Shown here: positions 24,001 through 34,700 of the stretch, one piece after another
Layout: every line of letters begins with the position of its first letter
Position numbering within the stretch: the stretch's first letter is position 1
Origin: Nematostella vectensis
Taxonomy: Eukaryota; Cnidaria; Anthozoa; Actiniaria; Edwardsiidae
Direction: 5' to 3'
DNA length: 64,000 nucleotides
Assembly (NCBI RefSeq): GCF_932526225.1
Contig: NC_064041.1
Coordinates: 370,001-434,000, forward strand
Notes under the pieces: generated by a model
What the model saw: the letters and a program-made list of their open reading frames with translations, nothing else
Databases searched by the model: none
What the model was told of the DNA's origin: nothing
Made by a program: the position numbers and the translations under genes

Positions 24001-27000
24001 ATTCCCTTACCTTGACCTCATCCTCCTCTATCCTCCCTATTCCCTTACCTTGCCCTCATCCTCCTCCATCCTCCACATTCCCTTACCTTGACCTCATCCT
24101 CCTCCATCCTCCCCATACCCTTACCTTGACCTCATCCTCCTACATCCCCCCCATTCCCTTACCTTGACCTCCTCCTCCTCCATCCCCCCTATTCCCTTAC
24201 CTTGACCTCCTCCATCCTCCATCCTCCCCATTCCCTTATCTTGACCTCATCCTCCTCCATCCACCCTATTCTTTTATCTTGACCTCATCCTCCTCTATCC
24301 CCCTATTCCCTTACCTTGACCTCATCCTCCTCTATCCTCCCCATTCTCTTACCTTGACCTCATCCTCCTCCATCCTTTCCATTCCCTTACCTTGACCTCA
24401 TCCTCCTCCATCCCCCCTATTTCCTTACCTTGACCTCATCCTCCTCCATCCTCCCCATTCCCTTACCTTGACCTCATCCTCTTCCATTCCCCCTATTCCC
24501 TTACCTTGACCTCATCCTCCTCCATCCCCCCCATTCCCTTACCTTGACCTCATCCTCCTCTATCCTCCCCGCTCCCTTACCTTGACCTCATCTTCCTCCA
24601 TCCCCCTTATTCCCTTACCTTGACCTCATCCTCCTCTATCCTCCCTATTCCCTTAACTTGACCTCATCTTCCTCCATTCTCCCCATTCCCTTATCTTGAC
24701 CTCATCCTCCTCCATCCTCCCCATTCCCTTACCTTGACCTCATCCTCCTCCATCCTCCCCATTCCCTTACCTTGACCTCATCCTCCTCCATCCTCCCCTT
24801 CCCCTTACCTTGACCTCATCCTCCTCCATCCCCCCCATTCCCTTACCTTGACCTCATCCTCCTCCATCCTCCCCATTCCCTTACCTTGACTTCATCCTCC
24901 TCCATCCCCCCCATTCCCTTACCTTGACCTCATCCTCCTCCATCCTCCCCATTCCCTTACCTTGACCTCATCCTCCTCCATCCCCCCATTCCCTTACCTT
25001 GACCTCATCCTCCTCCATTCCCCCTATTCCCTTACCTTGACCTCATCCTCCTCCATCCTCCTCATTCCCTTACCTTGACCTCATCCTCCTCCATCCTCCC
25101 CATTCCCTTACCTTGACCTCATCCTCCTCCATCCTCCCCATTCCCTTACCTTGACCTCATCCTCCTCCATTCCCCCCATTCCCTTACCTTGACCTCATCC
25201 TCCTCTATCCCCCCCATTCCCTTACCTTGACCTCATCCTCCTCCATCCTTCCCATTTCCTTACCTTGACCTCATCCTCCTCCATCCTCCCCATTCCCTTA
25301 CCTTGACCTCATCCTCCTCCATCCCCCCTATTCCCTTACGTTGACCTCATCCTCCTCCATCCTCCCCATTCCCTTACCTTGACCTCATCCTCCTCCATCC
25401 CCCCTATTCCCTTATCTTGACCTCATCCTCCTCCATCCCCCTTATTCCCTTACCTTGACCTCATCCTCCTCTATCCTCCCTATTCCCTTAACTTGACCTC
25501 ATCTTCCTCCATTCTCCCCATTCCCTTATCTTGACCTCATCCTCCTACATCCTCCCCATTCCCTTACCTTGACCTCATCCTCCTCTATCCCCCCCATTCC
25601 CTTACCTTGACCTCATCCTCCTCTATCCCCCCTATTCCCTTTCCTTGACCTCATCCTCCTCCATCCTTCCCATTTCCTTACCTTGACCTCATCCTCCTCC
25701 ATCCTCCCCATTCCCTTACCTTGACCTCATCCTCCTCCATCCCCCCTATTCCCTTACGTTGACCTCATCCTCCTCCATCCTCCCCATTCCCTTACCTTGA
25801 CCTCATCCTCCTCCATCCCCCCTATTCCCTTATCTTGACCTCATCCTCCTCCATCCCCCCATTCCCTTACCTTGACCTCATCCTCCTCCATCCTCCCCAT
25901 TCCCTTACCTTGACCTCATCCTCCGCCATCCTTCCCATTTCCTTACCTTGACCTCATCCTCCTCTATCCTCCCCATTCCCTTACCTTGACCTCATCCTCC
26001 TCTATCCCCCCTATTCCCTTACCTTGACCTCATCCTCCTCCATCCTTCCCATTTCCTTACCTTGACCTCATCCTCCTCCATCCTCCCCATTCCCTTACCT
26101 TGACCTCATCCTCCTCCATCCCCCCTATTCCCTTACGTTGTCCTCATCCTCCTCCATCCCCCCATTCCCTTACCTTGACCTCATCCTCCTCCATCCCCCC
26201 TATTCCCTTACCTTGACCTCATCCTCCTCCATCCTCCCCATTCCCTTACCTTGACCTCATCCTCTTCCATCCTCCCCATTCCCTTACCTTGACCTTATCC
26301 TCCTCCATCCTCCCCATTCCCTTATCTTGACCTTATCCTCCTCCATCCTCCCCATTCCCTTATCTTGACCTCATCCTCTTCCATCCTCCCCATTCCCTTA
26401 CCTTGACCTTATCCTCCTCCATCCTCCCCATTCCCTTACCTTGACCTCATCCTCCTCCATTCCCCCATTCCCTTACCTTGACCTCATCCTCCTCTATTCC
26501 CCCCATTCCCTTACCTTGACCTCATCCTCCGCCATCCTTCCCATTTCCTTACCTTGACCTCATCCTCCTCTATCCTCCCCATTCCCTTACCTTGACCTCA
26601 TCCTCCTCCATCCCCCCTGTTCCCTTACGTTGACCTCATCCTCCTCCATCCTCCCCATTCCCTTGCCTTGACCTCATCCTCCTCCATCCCCCCTATTCCC
26701 TTATCTTGACCTCATCCTCCTCCATCCCCCCATTCCCTTACCTTGACCTCATCCTCCTCCATCCTCCCCATTCCCTTACCTTGACCTCATCCTCCTCCAT
26801 CCCCCCATTCCCTTACCTTGACCTCATCCTCCTCCATCTTTCCCATTTCCTTACCTTGACTTCATCCTCCTCCATCCTCCCCATTCCCTTACCTTGACCT
26901 CATCCTCCTCCATCCCCCCTATTCCCTTACGTTGACCTCATCCTCCTCCATCCTCCCCATTCCCTTACCTTGACCTCATCCTCCTCCATCCCCCCTATTC

Positions 27001-28723
27001 CCTTATCTTGACCTCATCCTCCTCCATCCCCCCATTCCCTTACCTTGACCTCATCCTCCTCCATCCTCCCCATTCCCTTACCTTGACCTCATCATCCTCC
27101 ATCCCCCCATTCCCTTACCTTGACCTCATCCTCCTCCATCCCCCCTATTCCCTTACCTTGACCTCATCCTCCTCCATCCTCCCCATTCCCTTACCTTGAC
27201 CTCATCCTCTTCCATCCTCCCCATTCCCTTACCTTGACCTTATCCTCCTCCATCCTCCCCATTCCCTTATCTTGACCTTATCCTCCTCCATCCTCCCCAT
27301 TCCCTTATCTTGACCTCATCCTCTTCCATCCTCCCCATTCCCTTACCTTGACCTCATCCTCCTCCATCCTCCCCATTCCCTTACCTTGACCTTATCCTCC
27401 TCCATCCTCCCCATTCCCTTATCTTGACCTCATCCTTTTCCATCCTTCCCATTCCCTTACCTTGACCTCATCCTCCTCCATCCTCCCCATTCCCTTACCT
27501 TGACCTCATCCTCCTCCATCCCCCCATTCCCTTACCTTGACCTCATCCTCCTCCATCCCCCCTATTCCCTTACCTTGACCTCATCCTCCTCCATCCTCCC
27601 CATTCCCTTACCTTGACCTCATCCTCTTTCATCCTCCCCATTCCCTTACCTTGACCTTATCCTCCTCCATCCTCCCCATACCCTTATCTTGACCTTATCC
27701 TCCTCCATCCTCCCCATTCCCTTATCTTGACCTCATCCTCTTCCATCCTCCCCATTCCCTTACCTTGACCTTATCCTCCTCCATCCTCCCCATTCCCTTA
27801 CCTTGACCTCATCCTCCTCCATTCTCCCCATTTCCTTATCTTGACCTCATCCTCCTCTATCCTCCCCATTCCCTTATCTTGACCTTATCCTCCTCCATCC
27901 TCCCCATTCCCTTATCTTGACCTCATCCTCTTCCATCCTCCCCATTCCCTTACCTTGACCTTATCCTCCTCCATCCTCCCCATTCCCTTACCTTGACCTC
28001 ATCCTCCTCCATTCTCCCCATTCCCTTATCTTGACCTCATCCTCCTCTATCCTCCCCATTCCCTTACCTTGACCTCATCCTCCTCCATCCTCCCCATTCC
28101 CTTACCTTGACCTCATCCTCCTCCATCCTCCCCATTCCCTTACCTTGACCTCATCCTCCTCCATCCTCCCCATTCCCTTACCTTGACCTCATCCTCCTCC
28201 ATCCTCCCCATTCCCTTACCTTGACCTCATCCTCCTCCATCTCCCTATTCCCTTACCTTGACCTCATCCTCCTTTATCCTTCGCATTCCCTTACCTTGAC
28301 CTCATCGTTCTCCTTATACTGGTACCACGTGACCCTGTCCAAGCTGTAGTGTATGTGGTATTGCGTGACCCAACTGTCGCTATCTTTCGAGCCTTGCGTG
28401 ATAAGGGCACTGACGAGCTTGATGGAGCCTGGGGAAATAACGAGATCAGATATGAGTGATTTTGAAAAATGTATATTTAGAATACAAGTTATTGATTTTG
28501 AGTTGGTAATTTTAGGAAGATACCTACGGCTGTGCTGATGATCAAGATGGTAGTGGTGACAATGATTGTGATGATGATGATCAGTGATTGATGATGATGA
28601 TGATGATGTTGGTGATGGTGATGATGACGATAATGATGATGATGTTGATGATGATAATGATGATGATGATGATGATGATGATAGTGGTGGTGATGATGAT
28701 GATGATGAAGATGATGATGTTGT

Positions 28724-28754
<31 letters not shown>

Positions 28755-30308
28755 AATGATGATGGTGATGATGATGATGATGATGATGATGATGAGTACT
28801 TACCCAAATCAATCTGGAGAAACTGTCTCCCCGTCGCGTTATATCCTGTACACCAAGCATGCTTTCCGCCAACCCTTCCCTCGTAAGGGCGCAAGTGATC
28901 GGTGCCATAGTATGACGAAGCCGTCATCTGTTCATCTTTGATGACTTGACGGTTGCTCACCCCAAGATTGTAGTAGCAAACTGAAAAAAAGAATCAACAA
29001 CTTTTTCATGGTTGGCGTTGTGTTGTGTTGTGTTATGTTGGTGTTAGTGTTGTGTTGGTTTTGGTGTTGTGTTGTGTTGTGTTTGACTATGATATGCGTG
29101 TTAAGGATAACCTCTCCTTGGTAGAGTTTCTGTGTGTTAGTGTTGTGGAGTTATGGCTTACTTACTATAGCCTATCTGTTTGAATCTAATGTGCTTCTGC
29201 GTTAGGTGTGTGTAGAACAGTCACAACTTACTTGGGTACCGTAGTCCGGTGCCATCGATACCAGGAGATGGTGATACTCTCTTGGACTCTTTAGATGTCG
29301 CGAATGACGAGTTGCTAGCCGCGGCCACTCTTTTTACTAAAACAAAAAACGGCTTTTGTAGTATAAGTGAGGTATAGCGGGTCCACGAAAACTCGAGTCC
29401 CCCGCTCGCTTTGCTCGAACTGACATCAAGTTCTCTAGAGACACAAGTCATTACTACTTGTGGTGGAAGGGCGGGATCGCCAGCAATCTTTTCGATATTA
29501 AAGAATCGCGAAATCTATGCCTTAGAAAATTCAGAAAAATGCGCTTAAAGCTTTGCAGATTTCACAGCCTGTTCTCAATCTCTGACACCAAAAAACAAGC
29601 TAGACATGACTTGTGCATACGCTGCCTGTTTTAAGAGAAACTTGCGAGATCTCTCTGTATACAGTACATATTCGCTCATGTGCCCAATAACAAGTTATTA
29701 TCATGTAAGCATCGGTCTGTATAGGTAAGGTCTGTATGTTCTGTGCTGGACGTTTGTTCTTTCCTTTTTTTTCAAGTAAGGTGCCAGTTAAAAGAAATTG
29801 TAGAAAGATTGATTTCTGTCTATACTTTACATTTTACAATGGAAATTGCCTGAATTTTATTTGATATATATTTTATATTTCGTTGTTGTATTTTCCCAAA
29901 ACAATTATTCATAAAAACGAATGTCTTCCAGGAAGAAGCAAGCTGGGTATCTTAAATAAAAACCTTAATTTTTATGTAACAGTCCTTAAAATTCGGAATT
30001 ATTATAACTGCATGATATTCAAATGGAACACAAAGGGGCTTCAGTACACTCGCCAATAAACCGAGAGTGTCTGGGAAATTGCCTTAGGAGTGATATTGAT
30101 ATATTTGAGTGCCTGAAAAGCATTCACAAGCAGCATTCGAGCAATGGCTTTATATTACCAGCAAATGTGAATGCTTGGGCTAAAGTTTTGAGCGAGGTGG
30201 CTGTGTAGCGTCCTCACCTCTAGTGATGACACTTCCTGATGCGAGCGAAAGACCCTGTGAATGAGGTGCAATCATCAACAACAGCACAAGCAGATTTGAA
30301 GTCCCCAT
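11708..30308 (-). CDS. Secreted F5/8C-FTP lectin with Gly-rich silk-like repeats (16 exons)
   Basis: Exons in transcript order: 30308-30218, 29336-29232, 28980-28804, 28428-28295, 22322-22166, 21128-21027, 20639-20322, 20054-18384, 18144-17984, 17743-17668, 16265-16093, 15638-15507, 15087-14910, 14590-14454, 13218-13050, 12063-11708. All have AG acceptors and GT donors, every junction phase matches, and the sum is 4137 bases (1378 residues plus TAA). Order in the protein: signal peptide (about 1-23), F5/8C discoidin domain (67-217), FTP fucolectin domain (222-361), a helical and N-glycosylated linker, 14-residue Gly repeats, amphipathic Lys-rich helices (about 955-1100), and a Gly/Gln/Met-rich tail ending QGSYY. 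The two lectin-like domains suggest carbohydrate binding outside the cell. The repeats suggest an elastic or adhesive fibre, such as mucus, tube or capsule material; that is inference. I know of no named homologue. Confidence 0.8.
13640..13822. repeat. About 21-bp degenerate tandem repeat
   Basis: Copies of a unit near CCTGACCACGTGCACAACAAG, in an intron of the lectin/Gly-rich gene. The plus strand is open (KPDHVHN repeats), but nothing else supports coding there. Confidence 0.8.
14075..14465 (-). repeat. 30-bp minisatellite carrying a 5' splice site
   Basis: About 13 units of 30-36 bases. On the sense (minus) strand each reads close to TTTGGCCAG|GTAAGAGGGG followed by ATAAATGGGGTA. The copy nearest the exon is the real end of exon 14590-14454 and its donor, so the array is an amplified exon-intron border. 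Confidence 0.85.
15507..18144 (-). CDS. Amphipathic helix exons
   Basis: Exons 18144-17984, 17743-17668, 16265-16093 and 15638-15507. After a short Gly/Met/Gln stretch the sequence is Lys/Tyr/Ala-rich with helical spacing (DDLMKKAQDFYKK, YIDKAKKFYHEQIKGKYYK, FERGKKEFNKIKDQIMEE). It probably forms helices or short coiled coils between the two Gly-rich parts. Confidence 0.75.
16540..16750. repeat. Degenerate repeat around ACATTCCAAGACATGACAGT
   Basis: Irregular copies of this motif recur about every 25-35 bases in an intron of the lectin/Gly-rich gene. The unit is poorly kept. Confidence 0.5.
17045..17410 (-). pseudogene. RecQ-like helicase fragment, frameshifted
   Basis: One frame reads LQPEQLLVILSCLVGKSDVF then QLPTAFGKSLVFQILPLFLN, a helicase Q-motif and Walker A (GKS). 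The next part, NPVVVVVCPLKSIVQLQAK (motif Ia region), is in another frame, so the copy is broken. It lies in an intron of the lectin/Gly-rich gene on the same strand. Such fragments usually come from transposons or gene debris. Confidence 0.65.
17431..17487. repeat. Foldback, arms about 21 bases
   Basis: TGCTGTGATTGGGCCTTTTT is followed after about 10 bases by its reverse complement. It lies immediately beside the helicase fragment and could be an end of the same insertion. Confidence 0.7.
18384..20054 (-). CDS. Gly-rich repeat exon (about 26 copies of a 14-mer)
   Basis: 557 codons, phase 1 at both ends. It starts with a helical segment (YVTLVKQARFLRRMQILQAQ), then four N-glycosylation sequons (NVT, NMT, NTS, NST). 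Next come about 26 copies of GQGALGGLAGGGIP, with single substitutions such as GIT, GVL, RIP, LVG and LTG. The end is a looser GQG/LQGQG region. The composition is reminiscent of silk- or elastin-like proteins. Confidence 0.85.
18715..19830 (-). repeat. 42-bp coding minisatellite, about 26 copies
   Basis: The 14-codon repeat at DNA level. Copies are nearly identical, including at silent positions (variants are mainly CCACCTCC/CCTCCTCC and GCCCC/GCTCC), so the array is young or homogenised. All six frames are open through it; only the minus-strand Gly frame has splice and phase support. Confidence 0.9.
20322..21128 (-). CDS. FTP (fucolectin-type) domain exons
   Basis: Exons 21128-21027 and 20639-20322. 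The first reads VNQTATQSSTALEANASRAV followed by DGK; the second has WWLLDLGSPTTIKEIFIANR, FEIRIGNS, KCGDKHTV, GRYIHISIPG and SLCEVVPYG. This matches the eel-fucolectin/tachylectin-4/pentraxin-1 type. Family knowledge suggests fucose binding with a calcium site. The usual CC pair after the NR motif is replaced by HDD, so the binding loop may differ. Confidence 0.8.
21518..22157. repeat. 22-bp minisatellite, about 29 copies
   Basis: Unit GTAACTCATGACGTAACCTA plus TG, ending only about 10 bases from the donor of the last F5/8C exon (22166). Variants AACATATG, AACCCATG and AAACTATG recur in the same order, pointing to block duplication. Confidence 0.9.
22166..28980 (-). CDS. F5/8 type C (discoidin) domain exons
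   Basis: Three exons (28980-28804, 28428-28295, 22322-22166) join into one domain. Seen in order: CYYNLGVSNRQV, MTASSYYG, HAWCTGYNATGRQFLQIDLG, VTQYHIHYSLDRVTWYQY, VFKGNSD, ARYIRFLPQAY and a closing VELQGC. Both bracketing cysteines (67 and 217) are present, as in coagulation-factor and discoidin folds that bind sugars or lipids. A 5.8 kb intron made almost wholly of tandem repeats splits the second and third exons. Confidence 0.9.
22543..23246. repeat. 44-bp minisatellite, about 16 copies
   Basis: Unit begins CAATCTTTATATTGGTGGCC and continues ACGGTAGTGCGCGTCGTACTCTTG. It lies in the large F5/8C intron. Each minus-strand unit contains CCAATATAAAG. Confidence 0.9.
23247..23335 (-). pseudogene. 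Possible degenerate copy of an F5/8C exon piece
   Basis: Minus strand reads RVMWYQTK in one frame and GVFVKAGR in another, resembling RVTWYQYK...VFKGN of the real domain. A stop and a frameshift break it. It sits between the 44-bp and 38-bp arrays. Short and uncertain. Confidence 0.35.
23330..28294 (-). repeat. 38-bp pyrimidine-rich minisatellite, about 130 copies, carrying a 5' splice site
   Basis: Plus-strand unit CCTTGACCTCATCCTCCTCC then ATCCTCCCCATTCCCTTA. On the sense strand this is GATGAGGTCAAG|GTAAGGGAAT, the same as the end of F5/8C exon 28428-28295 and its donor. The array runs to within a few bases of that exon and fills nearly 5 kb of intron. Confidence 0.95.
28584..28798. repeat. 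GAT microsatellite
   Basis: Nearly pure (GAT)n with a few interruptions, starting 5-6 bases after the donor of exon 28980-28804. Open frames through it encode only Asp, Met or His runs. Confidence 0.95.
29012..29090. repeat. GTGTT microsatellite
   Basis: Irregular (GTGTT)n in the intron between the linker exon and the first F5/8C exon. Confidence 0.8.
29232..30308 (-). CDS. Signal peptide and linker exons of the lectin/Gly-rich gene
   Basis: The ATG at 30308-30306 opens MGTSNLLVLLLMIAPHSQG, a clear signal peptide, and the exon ends phase 1 at 30218. The second exon (29336-29232) starts with Lys-Lys/Arg residues (VKRVAAA), a possible processing site, and is Ser-rich. Confidence 0.75.
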
Positions 30309-31702
30309 GGCTATGTCAAAACCTCGCACTCATTAACTGCCTGCTCTCCCAAAAATTCTGCACACAAGCGACAAGCAAGCGACAGATACCGGTATTTCAT
30401 TAAATATTCCAGCTTCCCTCAAGCGGAATGCTAATTTGCTGTTTTGTTTACTGCAATTCAGGTACCTGTTAGCGTCAGAGCGAAGGATTTTCTCTTTTTC
30501 GGATCTATCTTAAGCCAGTTGCGCTCAACGATTTTGTTTACTTTTGTATCTTTAAATAAACTATTGGTTTAAAGGCCCGTACAGTTAATGTAATTTTTCG
30601 ATGTTGCAAACTTTTAATGGATATTTTTTGACGCGCGCAAAAACTCCAAATCGGCGCCATTAATGTGAAGTGCGACTTTGCTTCAAACTGTTCTCGCGTT
30701 CAATCATGAAAAAGAGTGGCAGTGTGTACGATTTCTAAGGTGATAGGGTTGACGCTGCCAAAATCAATTTTAATTTGATTATTTCTAAAATTGAACTATA
30801 AGAGATGAGCATAATTTGTGATTCATGTCGATATAACCGGCGCTCCTCTAAAAGATAAGAAGACATCATTTTTTCACGCGCCAAAATAGCAAATCCATTT
30901 GTAAAAAGGAGGGCTCGTCGTGTCAGATATCTAAATCAGACTTATGTTGATTAAATATGGGACACCATGACGCTAAAATGGCGGGAAATTCATTCCTCTG
31001 TAAAGACTAATATGGCTGCATACTTCACGACATATGACGTATGACACTGCATCGGTAAACTGGAATGTCTTTATCAGCCATTTCGAAAAATTAAGTACAA
31101 ATGCAAAACAAAAAGTAAGACCAGTCAAACACGCGAGAAAATTGAAAAGCATTGGTTTCGCATTAAAATGCCATTTTTGACATTTTTGTAAACAAAACAA
31201 AGGCAAGCAAAAGATCCACCCCACCTACTCACGGTGCCTTCTGCCCTGTGAAGGCCTATTTACACACACACGAACCCCCGTCCCCTACCACCCATAATAA
31301 TGTTCGTACTCGTGCCATCCCTGAAGGTCTATGTCTGTACGTTTCCACACCTATTATTCGCTTTTATCTTTAAAATGAAAACAATCACTTGCACAAACAT
31401 GTTTGCTTTTTCATCTGTTACATGGCTCTTACACACGACATAAATACTTTGCTTGTTGTACCGGCGAGATGGCTCTTACATGGCTCTTACACACGACATA
31501 AATACTTTGCTTGTTGTACCGGCGAGATGGCTCTTACATGGCTCTTACACACGACATAAATACTTTGCTTGTTGTACCGGCGAGATGAACACAACAAGCT
31601 CGCCACCTGCGCGCCCAGCCAATCAAATCACTCCTCTCGACTCTGACTAAAAACACACATTACATGACCTCCTCCGTGGCTTATCGGCCGAGATCCGTCA
31701 GG
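30309..31702. promoter_or_regulatory. Divergent intergenic region
   Basis: About 1.4 kb separates two genes transcribed away from each other, so it should hold both promoters. I see no clear core promoter motifs. A 58-bp triplication lies at its right end. Confidence 0.4.
31419..31587. repeat. 58-bp repeat, about 3 copies
   Basis: Unit starts TACATGGCTCTTACACACGA and contains CATAAATACTTT, a weak TATA-like string, ending about 115 bases before the start codon of the downstream gene. It could affect its promoter; that is speculation. Confidence 0.85.
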
Positions 31703-34700
31703 ATGAGAGTAATGCTAGCGCTTGTTGTTATCCTGGCGCTTGGGGACGTTTTGCCAGTACAGACTTTTACAGGTGAGCTCCAGACTATGCACTTGAGAGG
31801 CGATGCGTGAAAGAGTCTCGTAGCGAGTTATTCAAGTGGAAAATTCATTTGTCTCGAAGTGACTTTTTGACACTTTATTTAAATTCAATCTCCGTGAAGC
31901 TGTGGTGTTGAGTGCATGGTGTAATGTTCATGTTGTGTTGATGGCTCTGCTGGTGTGCGCAGAACAATTTTTATTTTATCTTATTTTTTCGTCTAAATTA
32001 ATTTGTTTTCATGCATTCACTTGGTGTCGAGCCTGGCATTCCAAGATGTGTGATGTGTGATCTTTGAGAAGAAGCCATGTTAATCAGGCGCGTACCCAGG
32101 ATTGGCTGAGGGTGGGGGGGTGGGGGTGCGCAGTCACAGGTATCATATGGAAAAAGGATAATATTTGAAGATTCTTTCATAAGAAATGACCCACTTTTGG
32201 CCGCCAAGGGGGGTTGTGCGCTCACCCTGCGCACCCCCCTGTGTACATGTGCACCCCCCTGTGTACATGCGCACCCCCCTGTGTACATGCGCACCCCCCT
32301 GTGTACATGCGCACCCCCCTGTGTACATGCGCACCCCCCTGTGTACATGTGCACCCCCCTGTGTACATGTGCACCCCCCTATGTACATGCGCACCCCCCT
32401 GTGTACATGCGCACCCCCCTGTGTACATGTGCACCCCCTGTGAACATGTGCACCCCCCTGTGTACATGTGCACCCCCCTGTGTACATGCGCACCCCCCTG
32501 TGTACATGTGCACTCCCCTGTGTACATGTGCACCCCCCCTGTGTACATGTGCACCCCCTATGTACATGTGCACCCCCCCTGTGTACATGTGCACCCCCCT
32601 GTGTACATGTGCACCCCCCTGTGTACATGCGCACCCCCCTGTGTACATGTGCACCCCCCTGTGTACATGCGCACCCCCTGTGTACATGCGCAACCCCCTG
32701 TGTACATGTGCACCCCCCTGTGTACATGCGCACCTCCCTGTGTACATGTGCACCCCCCTGTGTACATGCGCACCCCCCTGTATACATGCGCACCCCCCTG
32801 TGTACATGCGCACCCCCCTGTGTACATGTGTGTGCACCCCCTGTGTACATGCGCACCCCCCTGTGTACATGCGCACCCCCCTGTGTACATGTGCACCCCC
32901 CTGTGTACATGTGCACCCCCCTGTGTACATGTGCACCCCCCTGTGTACATGTGCACCCCCCTGTATACATGCGCACCCCCCTGTGTACATGCGCACCCCC
33001 CTGTGTACATGCGCACCCCCCTGTGTACATGCGCACCCCCCTGTGTACTAGCGCACCCCCCTGTGTACATGCGCACCCCCCTGTTTACGCGCTATAAAAT
33101 CCCCGAGTACGATTTTTTGTTAGACCATGCAGATTGAGAAGGATCCGATTGAGTAAAGTGAAATGACTTTACTTCGGTAATAACATGAAATACAAAACTG
33201 GCACAAAAATAGAGTGACTCTTAGCCAAGGTGTTCGCACACGTAGTGCGAGCGTTTACCAGCTTTACCGGCACTTCTTATCTCACTTGGCGCTTAAAAAA
33301 ATGTTGGAGAACTTTTCACGGCACCTTCGAACATGATACGCAGACAGTACCGACATTGCTGGCTTCCATACGTCAATGCTTGCGTTGTTTCCTTAGCTTA
33401 ACTTTGAAATATTAAAATACTTTCAGGATAACTAAATATGATAAGATTGTTTGCTATGCTACCAGTAATGTACACTTCAAGTATATTGAAATGGTATTTG
33501 TGGTTAAAATAAAATCCCGACGCACGTCCTTTTGTGTTAAATCAGTGACTTGCAAACGGTGCCTCAAAGTGCTTAACAGCGATATCAAGAATGCGGCGAG
33601 GAAAAGCATGGACGCCGTGGTGCAAGCTGGCGCCGGCCTAACCCGCATACGGGATGAGTTCGTCGCCGAGCAAAAGAGCCTTAACGAGAACCTCCAAAAA
33701 GCGACCAAGGTACATCTATCATCTTCCCCTGCCCAATAAAATCAACTGCATAAAGCGGTCAGGGGCCGGTGTCACATGCATTCAAGACATAGACCAAAAC
33801 CTTTGTAAACACACCCACACACATTGTAATCATTTTCTCGCATCCATGGCATGTTATCTTATTTTAATATCAATACTTTGCTTGTTTTTATTCTTTTAGA
33901 ATGATGAAAAAAGATGAAATTAATGATGACAAAATATTCTTTCTCATCCTGGATTTTCCTGTTGTAGATGATAAATGCTATAGATAAACAGATTAAACAG
34001 AAGACAAAGGAAATCAAAGAAATATTCGATGATGCGAAAAAGAAAGCAGAACAAAAATTAAAGGACATTGAAGGTTGGTTATCGTATGAATGATGTTGTA
34101 GATGATATTGTTGTTGGTGATGATAGAAACAATAAATAGTACACCTGGTTGTGAAATCATGGTGGCCGCACTATTCTATTATCATCATTATATTAGTAAT
34201 AAACGCTAAAATTACTCTTCGGCGTACGAATGCCACTTCGGAAATGTGCAGATGGCGCAAACAAAAAATAATAATTAACTTCGTTAGGTCATAATCAAAT
34301 GCGCTTCACATGTTAGCGGAATTCTACTGTGTGAAGGGATATACTAGTTGATCAAATGCGCTTCACATGTTAGCGGAATTCTACTGTGTGAAGGGATATA
34401 CTAGCTGATCAAATGCGCTTCACATGTTAGCGGGATTCTACTGTGAAGGTATATACTAGTTGATCAAATGCGCTTCACATGTTAGCGGGATTCTACTGAG
34501 TGAAGGGATATACTAGTACTAGCTGATCAAATGCGCTTCACATGTTAGCGGGATTCTGTTGATGTTAGCGGGATTCTGCTGATAATTACTTGCTGACGGT
34601 GTTTGCGATGCTCGTTTCCCGCAGAGGCTTCTAGCGCATTAGGAGCCATAGAAGACGAAGTAGGTGCGCGCGCCACCGAGAAGAAAGCTAAAGGCGTCCG

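Noticed and set aside
32143-33137. Cys/His or Thr/Pro repeat proteins in the 20-bp array
   Set aside because: Array lies within an intron joined by matching phases; all frames are open by composition.
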